From assembly GCA_937123825.1 (NCBI GenBank), contig CAKZKQ010000783.1:1-36953 (forward strand): 36,953 bases of DNA, in the 5' to 3' direction. Made by a program: the position numbers and the translations under genes. Shown here piece after piece: positions 14,322 through 24,827 of this stretch. The first letter of the stretch is position 1; each line of letters starts with the position of its first letter. The DNA comes from an uncultured Pseudomonadota bacterium (lineage in GTDB: Bacteria; Myxococcota_A; Bradymonadia; Bradymonadales; GCA-2716585). Below the pieces are notes generated by a model, which worked only from the letters and a program-made list of their open reading frames with translations, searched no databases and was not told the origin of the DNA.

Positions 14322-15443
14322 TCAGGAGACAAAAGAGACGGCGTCTGTGCCGCGATCGGCCACGGTGCGAGGCTCGGGGCGCAGCCCCGGCAGCGACTGG
14401 ATGGCGCTGCGCAGCATGCCTCGGGTGGCGTGTCCGGTGGGGTGCATCATGAACGAGCGCAGGTGACACTGCAGCGCCTGGCGCAGTTGGCCCGCCTCAG
14501 CGTGCTCATAACCCTGCTCATACCAGGACTTGGCCAGGCGCTGATCCAGCACGTCGCGGTCGATGTGAATGGCCCTGGGGTGGCGCGCCATGCGGTCCAC
14601 GACCGCGCGGGCGGCGTTGTGGCTGCGGCTGATGTGGCGCCAGTTGATGCCCCCGGCGTGGACCCGGTACCAGGCCAGCGACTCACGCACGTAGGCCACG
14701 CGGGCGCGCGCCGAAATTTGCAGCCACAGCTCGTAGTCCTCGCTGCTGATCACCTCGCGGTCGTCATCGTAGGGGCCGCTGCCCCCACGGGAGGCCGTGA
14801 TCTCGTCAAGGACATCGCGCCGCATCAAGACCGTCAGGTTGGGGATGAAGTTGCCCACCGTCATCAGGCTGTCAAAGATGTCGCCGCCGCGTCGGGCGCG
14901 GACCTGAAGGCCAGGGGGGTTGTAGATCCCGGTGTGGCGGAAGTAGAGCGTGTCGCTGTAGCACATGGCCGTCTTGGGGTTGGAGGCCAGGCTCTGGAGT
15001 TGACGGCTGAGCTTGCGCGGCAGCCAGAGGTCGTCGGCGTCCAGCAGCGCGATCAACTCCCCCTTGGCCACGCGGATGCCGTGGTTGCGGGCCGAGGCCG
15101 GGCCGCCGTTGGGCTGATCCACGACCGAGATCTCCACACCCTGAGGGCTCTGGGCCGCCAGCGAGCGGGCGTAGGCCAGCGTGTCATCTTTGGAGCCGTC
15201 GTTGACCACCACGATCTCCAAAGGATTGACCGCCGGATCCAGGTAAGGCCCCAACAAGAGCGACTCGCCGGTGTGCCCCTGCGCCCGACACAGGCGCTCA
15301 AGCATCGAAGGGCCGTCGGGCCAGGCGCCGCCGCGCGGGAAGCGCTCGTCGTACACCGAGATGACCTGCGCGATGGCGGATTGGACGGCGTCAGCGAGAG
15401 TCTCGGTGGCGTTGTAGGCCGGGATGATGACGCTGATCTTCAT
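14322..15443 (-). CDS. GT2 family glycosyltransferase with an unusual insertion
   Basis: This encodes 373 residues. It is a GT-A fold family 2 transferase with the N-terminal ISVIIPAYNATETLADAV, VVVNDGSKDDT (80-88), NGGPASARNHG and LLDADDLW (Asp135-Asp138, metal and nucleotide-sugar binding). A block of about 45 residues (28-73) separates the first helix from the NDGS strand, which are normally almost contiguous. The C-terminal third contains SSEDYELWLQ and a Tyr/His-rich helical tail typical of O-antigen transferases. No membrane span is visible. ATG 15443 directly precedes the conserved MKISVIIP and has AAAGAG 5 nt upstream. It is the first gene of the leftward glycan operon, 66 nt before the 2-epimerase, and probably transfers the first or a side sugar to a lipid-linked chain. 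Confidence 0.9.
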   Translation of the reverse strand: MKISVIIPAYNATETLADAVQSAIAQVISVYDERFPRGGAWPDGPSMLERLCRAQGHTGESLLLGPYLDPAVNPLEIVVVNDGSKDDTLAYARSLAAQSPQGVEISVVDQPNGGPASARNHGIRVAKGELIALLDADDLWLPRKLSRQLQSLASNPKTAMCYSDTLYFRHTGIYNPPGLQVRARRGGDIFDSLMTVGNFIPNLTVLMRRDVLDEITASRGGSGPYDDDREVISSEDYELWLQISARARVAYVRESLAWYRVHAGGINWRHISRSHNAARAVVDRMARHPRAIHIDRDVLDQRLAKSWYEQGYEHAEAGQLRQALQCHLRSFMMHPTGHATRGMLRSAIQSLPGLRPEPRTVADRGTDAVSFVS

Positions 15444-15661
15444 GGTCGCTCTTTGGGCTGGGGCGTGGGCGACTGCCGATGGTGTGGAGGCCACACCGAG
15501 TCGCTCTCACGACTGATACATCGTCCCCCTGGTTGGACTATGGGCGTCTCGACAGGCGCGAGTGCGACGCAGTCGGGCTTTGTGTCTTGCCGTGGGGATG
15601 TGGAAACGTTTTTCTGTGTGGGTGAGTCCATGTAGGCACACCTGCCCCAAGGACCGACAAT

Positions 15662-15691
15662 GGTATAGCTCAGGTTAAATGGATTTGTGAA
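15662..15691 (-). promoter_or_regulatory. Candidate promoter of the glycan operon
   Basis: On the minus strand TTCACA (15686-15691, 5 of 6 to consensus) is 18 nt from TATACC (15662-15667, 4 of 6). It lies in a locally AT-rich patch about 220 nt before the first glycan gene. Confidence 0.4.
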
Positions 15692-15699
15692 GTCCATTT
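15677..15699. repeat. Inverted repeat over the candidate -35 box
   Basis: AAATGGA (15677-15683) and TCCATTT (15693-15699) are perfect 7-nt arms around a 9-nt centre that contains the candidate -35 hexamer. It could be an operator. Confidence 0.5.
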
Positions 15700-15926
15700 T
15701 GGCGCTCAATTGAAATTTTACATTTTCAGTGTCTTGGGGAGGCCCAAAATACGGTGATTTGAGCCTCCTGAGGGCTTTGGCGGCCTTTGGGGCCAGAGCG
15801 CTTCTCAACGACTGTTCAGGCTGGCGCTGGGAATGTGGGGTGAGGCCGTCTCAAAGGGGAGATCGGCCACAGATCGCCCACATGTTGCTGCGCCGTGTCT
15901 TGTGGCTCAAGCGAGACGTGTTTTCC

Positions 15927-18900
15927 TCAGGGGAACGTGGCCTGAAAGGTGTAGCCCACGCTGTTGTTGGCCGCGGGGGCTTGGAGGCGGACCTCCAACA
16001 CGCGCTCGGCGTAGGCTTCGGGCAGGGTGTAGGAGAGCGTCCATTGGCCAGGCTGCGGTGTTTCAGCGGTGACCAGGGCTCCAGAGGCCCCCAGCGCGTG
16101 CAAGGTCACCTGCAGGGCGTCGTCCGTATCGGCCTCAACGTCGATCTCAATGGTTTGACCGGCCACGAAAGCCCCGTTGAGGGGGCCAGCGAGCACAAGG
16201 CGGTCCACATCCTGGCTGTCTGAGAGTTCGGCCCCATCCAGCGCCCCTTCGAGCACGCAGGCCAAGAGGCGGTCGTCGCCCGGATCCTCGTCCGCCACGC
16301 ACACCAGCGCCGGATCGTCTTGCCCAAAGGGATCGCCAGGGGGGGTTGTTGATGTGCAAAACCACCTGGGCCTGTGCGTCCAAGCCGCTCAGGAGCCAGC
16401 GTCCTTGCGCCGGCGTGTTCTCAAAGCGCGCCAACGCCCCAAGCTGCTCAGGTCTCCAGAACAAACCCGTGGGCAGCGCCTGCGTTGGGGACAAGAGCGC
16501 CGTGTTGTTGTGCTTGCTTTGCAACGTCAATGCGCCGCTGCGCTGCTCACCTGGATTGAGGACTTCGAGGTCCAGGCGAGTGACTTTGCAGACCTCTGGG
16601 TGGTCGACATCAAACGCCAGCGCGTCGTCAGCGGCTGTGCCCGATACGATTAGGGCCGGGCAAGGGTCGTTTGGTGTTGAGGTGGATGAAGCGCCGGGGC
16701 CCTGCAGGCTGGTCTGGCTCTGTATGAGGATGCTGACGGACGCAGCGTCGCGGTTGGCGGTGACAACATCGAGCGCGCCATCGTTGTTGATGTCGGCCAG
16801 GTGAACGCTGGCAGGTTGGTCGCCGACTTTGAGAGAGCGGAAATTTTGAAAAGAGCCATTGCCGTTGCCGATGGCCAGTGCCACCAGATCGTTGTTGTTG
16901 TTGGCCGTCCAGATATCCAGCACACCATCTTGGTTGAAGTCACGCAGCGCCAGTGAGTCGGCATTGGAAATGGAACTGATGATGGACAAGCCAGGTTGAA
17001 CCTGTGTGGATATGGGAGGGCTGTAGCTGCCGTTGATTTGGCGCAACATGACCACGGCGGTGGAGGCGCTGAGCGCCACAATGTCCTGGCGTCCATCGTT
17101 GTTCATATCGGCGAACTTGAGCGCTCGGACATTGTTGAACTGGTTGGTGATTCTGATGGGGGCTGCCGGCTGCAAAGCGTCTCGTCCATAGAGCAGCAAC
17201 ACATCGCTCCTAAAGCTGAAGATGTTGTCGGAGCCGATGCTCGCAACAATGTCCATATGCCCGTCGTTGTTGATATCTGCTACATCAAATGCCTCAACGT
17301 CGCTGTCGAAATCAATAAGGACTCGGCTGCCGAAGCCGCCGTTGCCTGTGCCCAGACGCAAAGCAATGTCATCGCCAAAAAGTTCGGCGCACATTGCATC
17401 GATGTGACCGTCCCCGTTGTAGTCCACAAGTTTGATGTCGCTGGCCCCTGCGCCCATGGCGTGGCTGCTCACAAGACTCAGGGTGCCATTGCCCTGATTG
17501 AGCAATACATCAACGTTGTCATCCACCAGGGTGGAAACCACCACATCAACATGGCCGTCGCCGTTGAGGTCGGCGCTGGCCAGTGAGTTGGGTCTCTCTG
17601 TTGTGGGAGTGCTCCTTGGCGCTCCAAAGTGACCATTTGGCAGTGCGAGCCTGACAGTGACGGTGTCGCTGCCGTTGTCGGCGCTGATGATATCCAAGAG
17701 GCCGTCGTTGTTGAGATCAGCAGTGATGGCGTCTTCCGGGCTGCGTCCCATGGAGAGCGTGGTGGGGGGAGTGAAGGTGTTGTCGATTTCTCCAAGTAAG
17801 GTGACAAATCCGGAGTCGTCGTTGGTATTGCCAATGAGGGTGATGTCCATCGTCCCATCGTTGTTGAAATCGGCCAGTGCGACCCGGTCGCTGCGCCAGG
17901 GGGTCTCGACGGGTTGTTGTGGTTCAAAGTCACCGCGTCCATCGCCTTGAAGCACTTGGACGTGATCGTCGTTGTTGCCAGAGAGCACAATGTCTTGGAT
18001 GCCATTGTTGTTGGCGTCCCCTGTGGCGATATGCACAGGGGCATTGAGCGTTTCGACGAGGCGCTGAGGTTCAAAGCGTCCATCACCAAGGCCCATCAGG
18101 ATGCTCAAGGTGTCGCCATTTTCGTTGGTGATCGCCAGATCGAGGATGGCGTCGTTGTTGAAGTCTGCGGTAGCGATGTCTTGGGGGTTGTCTCCCACAC
18201 GGGAGCGCCCCAGAGGTTCAAATCCGCCGCCGTCCTGGCCCAGGTAGATCAGGACTTCTTCGGAGACCCCAGCCAGGGCCGCGATGTCCGGCAGGCCGTC
18301 GCTGTTAAAGTCTCCCAGCGTCACGGCCCTGGGTTGTTCCACTGCTTCCAACTCAAAGGGTTCTGCGAAGATCCCGTTGCCTTGCCCCTCAAAGACAAGC
18401 ACAACATCATCGAGCTCTGCCGCCACGATGTCTTTGATGCCATCGGCGGTGACATCGGCGACGACCATGTCGAGGATGGAGTGTGCTGGGTTGCGGTGAA
18501 TGACTTGCTGAGGCGCAAAGCCCGTGGGTTGGTCTGGGTCTTGGAGCATGTGGGTGAACCCATCGTTGTCAAAACCATTTGAGAAGATCAGATCGGGCAG
18601 CCCGTCATCGTTGATGTCGGCCGCGCTCATTTCGCGCCCGTCCAGGTTCAACTCGATGGTTTGTGTCGCCGCAAAGGTGCCGTCGCCGCGCCCGTACCTG
18701 ATGTAAACCTCATCTTCGGTTTGCTTGGCCACGACGTCCATGTGCCCGTCGAGGTTGATGTCCGCAACGAGCGCGTCGCTGAGCTGCCCGCTGGCAAGCG
18801 AATGGGATGTGAGGCCTTGGGTGTTGTTCCAAATGCAGGCCGTGTTTTGAATGGTCACAGAGATGGGGCCAGCGTCACTGGCGCCGTTGAAGCCGTCCAC

Positions 18901-21669
18901 CACCAGCAAATAGCGGTCGGGCGCGTGTCCGTTTCCGTCTTGGTCTGGGTGATCGGGACCAAAGACCTCCAAGGTCTTTCCAAGCACGCAGTCCAACTCC
19001 TGGCCGTCGCTGCGGACCAGCGCGATGGTGGTGGCGAACTCGGCCTCCACGTCCACACGGATGCGCTCGTCGCCGCGCACAAGGATTTCATAAGCCACCT
19101 CTGGGGCTCCGGTGCCGCCACAGGCGCCTTGGTAGGCGCTGGCGCGCCCCTGGGTGTTGAGCCGCTGGTTTCTGATGCCGCAGCCCACCGGCAGGGGGCT
19201 GGCGAGGTCGTTGCCCGAGCACGCCAGCCCCAGCCCCAGGCCATCTAAATCTTCCTGCATCGGGTTGAACGCCCGCGGGCAGTTGTCCTGGTTGTTGGAC
19301 AGGCCGTCGTCATCCATGTCCAGATCACAGCGGTCGCCCAAATCGTCCCCGTCGAGGTTGTCCTGGTTGGGGTTGAAGGTCTGGGGGCAGTTGTCGAGTA
19401 TGTCGATGAAGCCGTCCCCGTCGCGGTCGCTCAGCGGCTCACGGACCAACTCCACCGGGCGGTCTTGCACAGGCTGCCCGCCAAGGACAAACCCATCGCC
19501 GTCCCACTCCACCGTCACAGTCTGGGTGATGAAGTTGGCGCTGGAGAGCGTCAACGTGTGTCGCTCAGGGGTAAGCTGAAAGGCAAAATCCCCAGCCTGG
19601 CCTGTCACCGTCGTCCCCACCAGAACCTCGCCGAGCCTGGCCCTCACCACGATCCCTTCGTGCACCTCTTCGCCCTGGAGCAGTGCCTGACCCACGAGCG
19701 TGACCTGCTCGGGCACCAGCACAATGTCCTCCAGGGTGTTGTCGCCGCCGACCAACTCAACCTGCTGCGAGGCGGGCTGGTGACCGCGGGCCGAGACGAT
19801 CAGCGCGTAGGTCCCAGGGCGAACCCCGGCAAACTGAAAGCCGCCGTTGCTCAGCACCGTCTCAATCCGCTCAAAGTCATCGCCTTGGAGCGTCACAAAG
19901 GCACGTCCGCCCCAGTCCTCGATGTCCAGCGGGCTGTCCAGGCGACCGGTGAGCGTGGCGGTGGGGTTGGGCGTCAGCGTCAGGTCATCCACGGCGTCGA
20001 GCGCCACGGCGTTGAACTCAAACCGCTCATCGACTTCATCCCAGAGCACCGTGATGTCGCGCGGCGCGTAGCCCTCCAGCGCAAAGTCCAACTGGTAGGT
20101 CACCGGCGAGGCCGTCAAGACAAAGGTTCCGTCGGTGTCGGTCAGGGTCGTGGCCACCAGATCGTCGCCTATCCTAGCGCGCACCACGATCCCCGCGTGG
20201 TCGCCGTCCGGGGCGACATCGCCGCGCAGCATCCGGCCGCGCATCGTCACCGCTTCTTCAGGGGCTTCAAACTGAGGCACCAGCGCGATCGTCTCCAACT
20301 CCGTCACCCCCGAGCCCAGCTCCACCACCTGAGAGGTGGCCAGGTGGCCCCGGACGTCGGTGGCCAGCCCATAGAGGCCCGGCTGGAGCAACTCGGCGCT
20401 GAATGTCCCGTCGGGCAGCACGGGCAGCGCGCGCGACTCGCCGCCGCCAATGAGCGTCACCTGGGCCACGACCGGCCACTGGATGTTCTCCAGCGGGCTG
20501 CTCAGCGCGCCGACGACCGAGGCGCTGCGGTCGGCCTGCAAGACCACCCCTTCAAAGGTCTCCAGCGGCGCTTCATCGACCACAAAGCGCTGGTTGCCTT
20601 CGTCCCAGGACACCTCAAGCTCGCGATCGATGAAGTTTTCCTTGGAGAAGCGCAGCCGGTGGTCCACGCGTGATGCCTGCATGACATACCGGCCGGTGTC
20701 GTCGGTCAGGGTCGTGGCGACCAGCGCGTCGCCCACAAAGGCGCGCACGACGATGTCGGTGTGTTCATTCTGGCCTTGAAGCTGCGCCAGGCCGCCCAGC
20801 ACCGCGGCGGTCTCTTCATCTTGGGCCTCGGCGACAAGCTCCAGGACCTCCACGTCAAAGGTCTCCTGGTCCAGCGGCGCCACAAAGGCCCGCTCCAGGG
20901 GCAAAAAGCCGGGCCACTGGACCCGGATCGAGAAGGGGCCGCCGCGCGGCAGCGCCTGTTCAAAGGCAAAACGCCCGTCGGGCTCAATGTTGATGGGTTG
21001 GTTCAGGCCCGACAGGAAGACGCGGGCCAGGGTGGTGTCGGCGTCTCCGCCGCTCTCAAAGTTCAGTTGCCCCACGACCGTCGTGCCGCGCACGGCGTCG
21101 TCGCAGGCGTTGCCGCTGTCGTCGTTGTTGGCGTCGGCCTGCTCGGGGTTGTGGACGCCCGGGCAGTTGTCCACGGTGTCGGGGGCGCCGTCGTTGTCAT
21201 CGTCGTCGTCACACCCATCGCCCTGACCATCGCCCTCGGCGTCTTCCTGGTCTGCGTTGGGGGTGTCGGGGCAGTTGTCCTCGTTGTCAGGGACGCCGTC
21301 ACGGTCGCGGTCCGCCTCCACGTCGGTCTGGCACTGGCCCTGAACACAGACCTCACCCAAAGCGCAGTCGCGGTCCCCCAGGCACTCAAGGGCAAAGCAC
21401 TGGCCGGTTTCAACGTCACAGCCTTCACCCAGCCCGCAATCGGCGTTGCTGGCGCACGGACAGTCTGGACCAATGCACTGTGTGTCATCCTCGACACACG
21501 CGGCATCGACGCATTGCTGGCCAACAGGGCAGTCCGAGTTGAGCCGACAACCAACATCCACATTTTCAGAGGTTTCAGGATCGCTGCAGGCTGCGAACAG
21601 AGAAACGCTGCAACACAAATACAAGAATGCAATTGCGCTGCGCACATAAAGGGGGGCCATGGATGGCAT
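15927..21669 (-). CDS. Giant exported repeat protein (TSP3, carboxypeptidase-regulatory-like, FG-GAP), frameshifted at a G7/C7 tract
   Basis: As read, the frame from ATG 21669 stops at 16147 (1840 residues). Removing one base from the C7 tract (16339-16345) restores a 1913-residue protein ending at 15927. In order it has a signal peptide with Cys28 in a loose lipobox (LFAAC), Cys-rich repeats (41-113) and calcium-binding thrombospondin-3 repeats (119-190). About six beta-sandwich, carboxypeptidase-regulatory-like domains of two alternating types follow (195-745), then a second TSP3 block (747-817) and a PPC-like segment (825-945). FG-GAP/VCBS repeats occupy about 960-1670 (recurring ADxNxDGxxD), and a beta-rich C-terminal region completes it. 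This architecture fits a surface-exposed Ca-dependent adhesin or propeller protein; the ligand is unknown. It is transcribed divergently from the tandem lipoproteins. An in-frame ATG at 21660 is an alternative start. Confidence 0.85.
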
Positions 21670-21726
21670 GGGGGCGAACCTTGAGTTCTGGTTTCAAACG
21701 TCGTCGTTCTGGGACTTGGAGCCCTC

Positions 21727-21754
21727 AATGTAGTGCGTTCGACTGTGCTGTCAA
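21727..21754 (-). promoter_or_regulatory. Promoter of the giant FG-GAP lipoprotein gene
   Basis: Read leftward, a perfect TTGACA (21749-21754) is separated by 16 nt from TACATT (21727-21732). The start would be near 21720, about 50 nt before ATG 21669. Confidence 0.6.
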
Positions 21755-21820
21755 TGCATATCGGGGTGGGGCCGATGGGTCTGCGGCTCCAACCTGGGAG
21801 GGCCGACGCCCGGGGGCTCC

Positions 21821-21849
21821 TTGAAGGGTGAACAGTGATACGCTATGTT
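21821..21849 (+). promoter_or_regulatory. Candidate promoter of the tandem lipoprotein genes
   Basis: TTGAAG (21821-21826), a 17-nt spacer and TATGTT (21844-21849), each matching consensus at 4 of 6. It would leave a leader of about 145 nt before ATG 22001. Confidence 0.35.
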
Positions 21850-22000
21850 GGCTTACGGCATGACCGATTCCAACACCAAGACCGAATCGGCTTTGGGGAA
21901 AACACAACGGACATCGTTGTGGACGGCTCCAATCGGGGGTTTCCTGCAGAGCGATTCAAGGCACAACGCTGTGTTGAGCGACATTCAAAGAGGCACGGGT

Positions 22001-24817
22001 ATGGTCCAACGCGTCCCTGCATCCAGGGCATGGTTGAAACTCCTGATGGTCGCATTGTCTGCGAGCATGGGTTTGTTTGCTTGCGGCGGCGACGACGGCG
22101 GCAACAACAACGGCAACGGCATGGGCACCCCCGACGTGGTCGAAGACGCCGATGACGGCGATGATGTCCCCAACAACTCGCCCAACAACGACATGCCCGA
22201 AGACGTCGTCGAGGACATGGTCGAGGACGAGTCTGAGCAGGATGTCGAAGACGACAGCGGCGAGGACGATGTCGACGACATTGAAGACGCTGAAGAGGAT
22301 GTGGGAGAGGACGCCCCCTCTGAGGACGACATTGAGGAAGATGTCGAGCCTCCCGGTGAGTGCAGCCTCGATGAGCCCTGTGACGAAGGCCAATGCAACC
22401 TTGACACCGGCGTGTGCGAAGACCGCTCGCCGTGCTTCGGGCCGCTCGACTGCCTTGGCGGCGAGCTTGGTGACCGTGTGTGTGCCGGGTGCGCCGAGGG
22501 CAACTGCGGTCAGCAGGGCGGCGTCTGCCGTGACCGGTGTGACGACAGCAGCGATTGCCCCGAGGGCGAGCTTTGCATTGATGGCGGGTGCGGCATCTAC
22601 CCGGACTTTGAGTGCTCGGGCGACGCCGATTGCCCCGGCGCTCAGATCTGTGACGTGCAGGCCTACGCCTGCGTCGATGCGCCCTCGTGCCAGAGCGATG
22701 AAGATTGTCGCGGCGAGCGCCGCTGTGACTCCAACACCAACGCGTGCGTGGAGTGTGTGGGAGAGAGCGACTGCGACGGCTTGCAGGTGTGCGAGCGCGG
22801 CGACTTTGTGGGGCTGTGCCGCGAGCCGGTCGATTGTCTCCAGGACCTCGACTGCCTGGGCTTGAGGGTTTGCGACCCCAACGAGAGCCGCTGCCTCAAC
22901 CCCGTGTGTGAAGAAGACCGCTTTGAGCCCAACAACCGCGTCAACGAGAACATCGCGCGCCTGGGAGAGGGGGTTTACACCGGTCTGCGGGTCTGCGGCG
23001 GTGAGGCGGACCTCTTTTTGGTCACCCCGCCGATGGGTCAGCCGCTCTCGGTGACGCTGCGCGCCGAAGGTGGCCCGGTGCAGGCCTTTGTCTATGAAGG
23101 CGGTGCGGATCCCTTTGGAGCCCAGCAAGCCGAGCCGCTTCAGGAATCCACTGGCAGCGGTGACGCGCGAGGCATTCTGATGCCGGGTGTCGATCAGCCC
23201 GTCACCTACCTCCTGCATGTCACCAGCCCCGTGGAGGGGATCAAGTCCTACCAGATGCGCGTCTCTTTTGACCCGCCCGAGTTTGTGGAGCCGCCCTGCG
23301 CGCCCGATGAAGATGGCGTGGATCAGGATACCGCCGTGACCGTCGTGCCGGGCAACCCGCTGTCGGGTGAGGTCTGCAACGAAGGGGTCAATGACGAGGA
23401 CTGGTTCAGCATCCGTCCGTTGGACGGTCAGGCTCAGGAGTTGTCGCTGGTTTACGACACCGAGGGCGATGAGCTTTTGATGGACTTCTTCCAGGTGGAA
23501 GACGGCGAGCTGGTTCCGTTGGGCATTGCGAGCCAGCCTCGTGAGTTGGGCAAGGTGGCCATCATTGAGCCGACCGAAAACCCGGCGCCGATTCTGGTGC
23601 GCGTCCAGTCTTTTGCCCTGGAGGCCCGCAACAACTATCTGCTGAGCCTCATCAGCATTGATTTTTGCCCCCAGGACGACCAGGAGCCCAACAACTCGAC
23701 CCTTCAGCCTTCCGTCATCGACATTGATCCCCGTCAGGGCACCGCGTCGGTCGAAGCACTGACCGTGTGTCTCAACGACAGCGATTATTATCGTGTGACG
23801 GTCGCGGGCAACCGTGGGGTGGTGGTGTCGGCGTCTGTGGCTGAAGGCGGCCAGGGCACGACCCCCAACCTGGCGCTGCTTGAGCGCACCGGTGACAATG
23901 AGTTGGTGCCGGTGGGGCGTTTGAGCGTGGTGGCCGACGCCACGACGGTCTCGCTGGGCCGCACCCCTGAGCGCGGCGCGACCTACTTTGTGGAGGTTCA
24001 GGCCACCAGCGATGGGGTGTCGGATTACGAACTGAACGTCGAGATCTTTGATGAGCCCTTTTGCGAACTCAACGATCCGCTGGAGCCCAGCGACGCGCAG
24101 AACGTGGTCCCGCTGCAGAGCACCAACCAGGGGGCCTTCCTGTGCGCCGATGAAGAGGACTGGTACCGCGTGACGGTGGCCAACGGCGAAGAGGTCGATG
24201 TGAGCATCTCTGGTGTGGAAGGGGCGCGCTTTGACCTGCTGCGGATGCCCGGCATGACCGTGGAGGCAGAGGATGTCGAGGGGCGGCTGCTGACGACCAT
24301 CAACCAGGGCGGCCAGTTTGCCATCCGCGTTGAGGGCGCCGATGCGGCTGTGGAGGGCAACTACACGTTGGCCTCGAACGTGACCGCCGATCCGCCCGCC
24401 AACGAGGTTTGCAGCGGCGCGGCGACGCTCTTGCCCGGTGAGGTCCAGCGCGGCACGTTGCGCAGCGCCCGCGACGCCATCTCCACCGATGATTTTGCCT
24501 GCTTTGCCCTCGAAGGCTCCCCCGACGTGGTCTACGTCCTGGACGTCCAGCAGGCGTCTGATTCGACGATTGCTGTGACGCCGGTGCCCGACGGGATCCT
24601 GACGCCCATTCAGCCCACCGTCTTCCTGGTGGCTGATTGTCTTGACTCCGGCAGCATCATCGATGGACTGTGTGCCAGCGATTTTGATGACCTCAACCCC
24701 AATGATGGCACCGTGACGCTTCAGTCGCGCCTGGCTCCGGGAACCTACTTCCTGTGGATCGACGGCGGCACTGAAGGTTCAATTGGCGACTTTGATGTCC
24801 TTTGGGACGTGGAATAG
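22001..24817 (+). CDS. Lipoprotein with acidic linker, Cys-rich repeats and PPC-like domains (paralogue 1)
   Basis: This encodes 938 residues. ATG 22001 is chosen because AGAGG lies 8 nt upstream and a proper lipoprotein signal follows (MGLFAC, lipidated Cys28). After a Gly/Asn stretch come a very acidic linker (about 43-117), Cys-rich EGF- or Dickkopf-like repeats (121-303, recurring DxDCxG and CxxxxxxC spacing) and then about five beta-sandwich units. Each unit opens with a Cys-plus-EPNN-like motif (for example CEEDRFEPNN) and contains a DWYxV- or DYYRV-like strand, the pattern of bacterial pre-peptidase C-terminal domains. No protease domain is present. It probably sits on the outer membrane, with the acidic linker as a spacer or Ca binder (inference). 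The next gene, 10 nt downstream, has the same architecture. Confidence 0.88.
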   Translation: MVQRVPASRAWLKLLMVALSASMGLFACGGDDGGNNNGNGMGTPDVVEDADDGDDVPNNSPNNDMPEDVVEDMVEDESEQDVEDDSGEDDVDDIEDAEEDVGEDAPSEDDIEEDVEPPGECSLDEPCDEGQCNLDTGVCEDRSPCFGPLDCLGGELGDRVCAGCAEGNCGQQGGVCRDRCDDSSDCPEGELCIDGGCGIYPDFECSGDADCPGAQICDVQAYACVDAPSCQSDEDCRGERRCDSNTNACVECVGESDCDGLQVCERGDFVGLCREPVDCLQDLDCLGLRVCDPNESRCLNPVCEEDRFEPNNRVNENIARLGEGVYTGLRVCGGEADLFLVTPPMGQPLSVTLRAEGGPVQAFVYEGGADPFGAQQAEPLQESTGSGDARGILMPGVDQPVTYLLHVTSPVEGIKSYQMRVSFDPPEFVEPPCAPDEDGVDQDTAVTVVPGNPLSGEVCNEGVNDEDWFSIRPLDGQAQELSLVYDTEGDELLMDFFQVEDGELVPLGIASQPRELGKVAIIEPTENPAPILVRVQSFALEARNNYLLSLISIDFCPQDDQEPNNSTLQPSVIDIDPRQGTASVEALTVCLNDSDYYRVTVAGNRGVVVSASVAEGGQGTTPNLALLERTGDNELVPVGRLSVVADATTVSLGRTPERGATYFVEVQATSDGVSDYELNVEIFDEPFCELNDPLEPSDAQNVVPLQSTNQGAFLCADEEDWYRVTVANGEEVDVSISGVEGARFDLLRMPGMTVEAEDVEGRLLTTINQGGQFAIRVEGADAAVEGNYTLASNVTADPPANEVCSGAATLLPGEVQRGTLRSARDAISTDDFACFALEGSPDVVYVLDVQQASDSTIAVTPVPDGILTPIQPTVFLVADCLDSGSIIDGLCASDFDDLNPNDGTVTLQSRLAPGTYFLWIDGGTEGSIGDFDVLWDVE

Positions 24818-24827
24818 GTTTGAGCGG

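Larger units (their letters stand above)
15444..15926. other. Intergenic region between the glycan operon and the giant lipoprotein gene
   Basis: No credible gene is present. The AT-richer part (15660-15770) holds a candidate minus-strand promoter and an inverted repeat. No clear terminator for the giant gene ending at 15927 was found. Confidence 0.6.
21670..22000. other. Divergent promoter region
   Basis: It separates the giant minus-strand gene from the plus-strand lipoprotein pair. It contains a good minus-strand promoter (21727-21754) and a weaker plus-strand candidate (21821-21849). The open frame that continues upstream of 22001 is not credible coding sequence. Confidence 0.6.

Noticed and set aside
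16900..18780. Recurrent similar ~180-nt segments, possibly an array of mobile repeats
   Set aside because: They are FG-GAP repeat codons (Asp-x-Asn-x-Asp-Gly) of a single protein in one frame.
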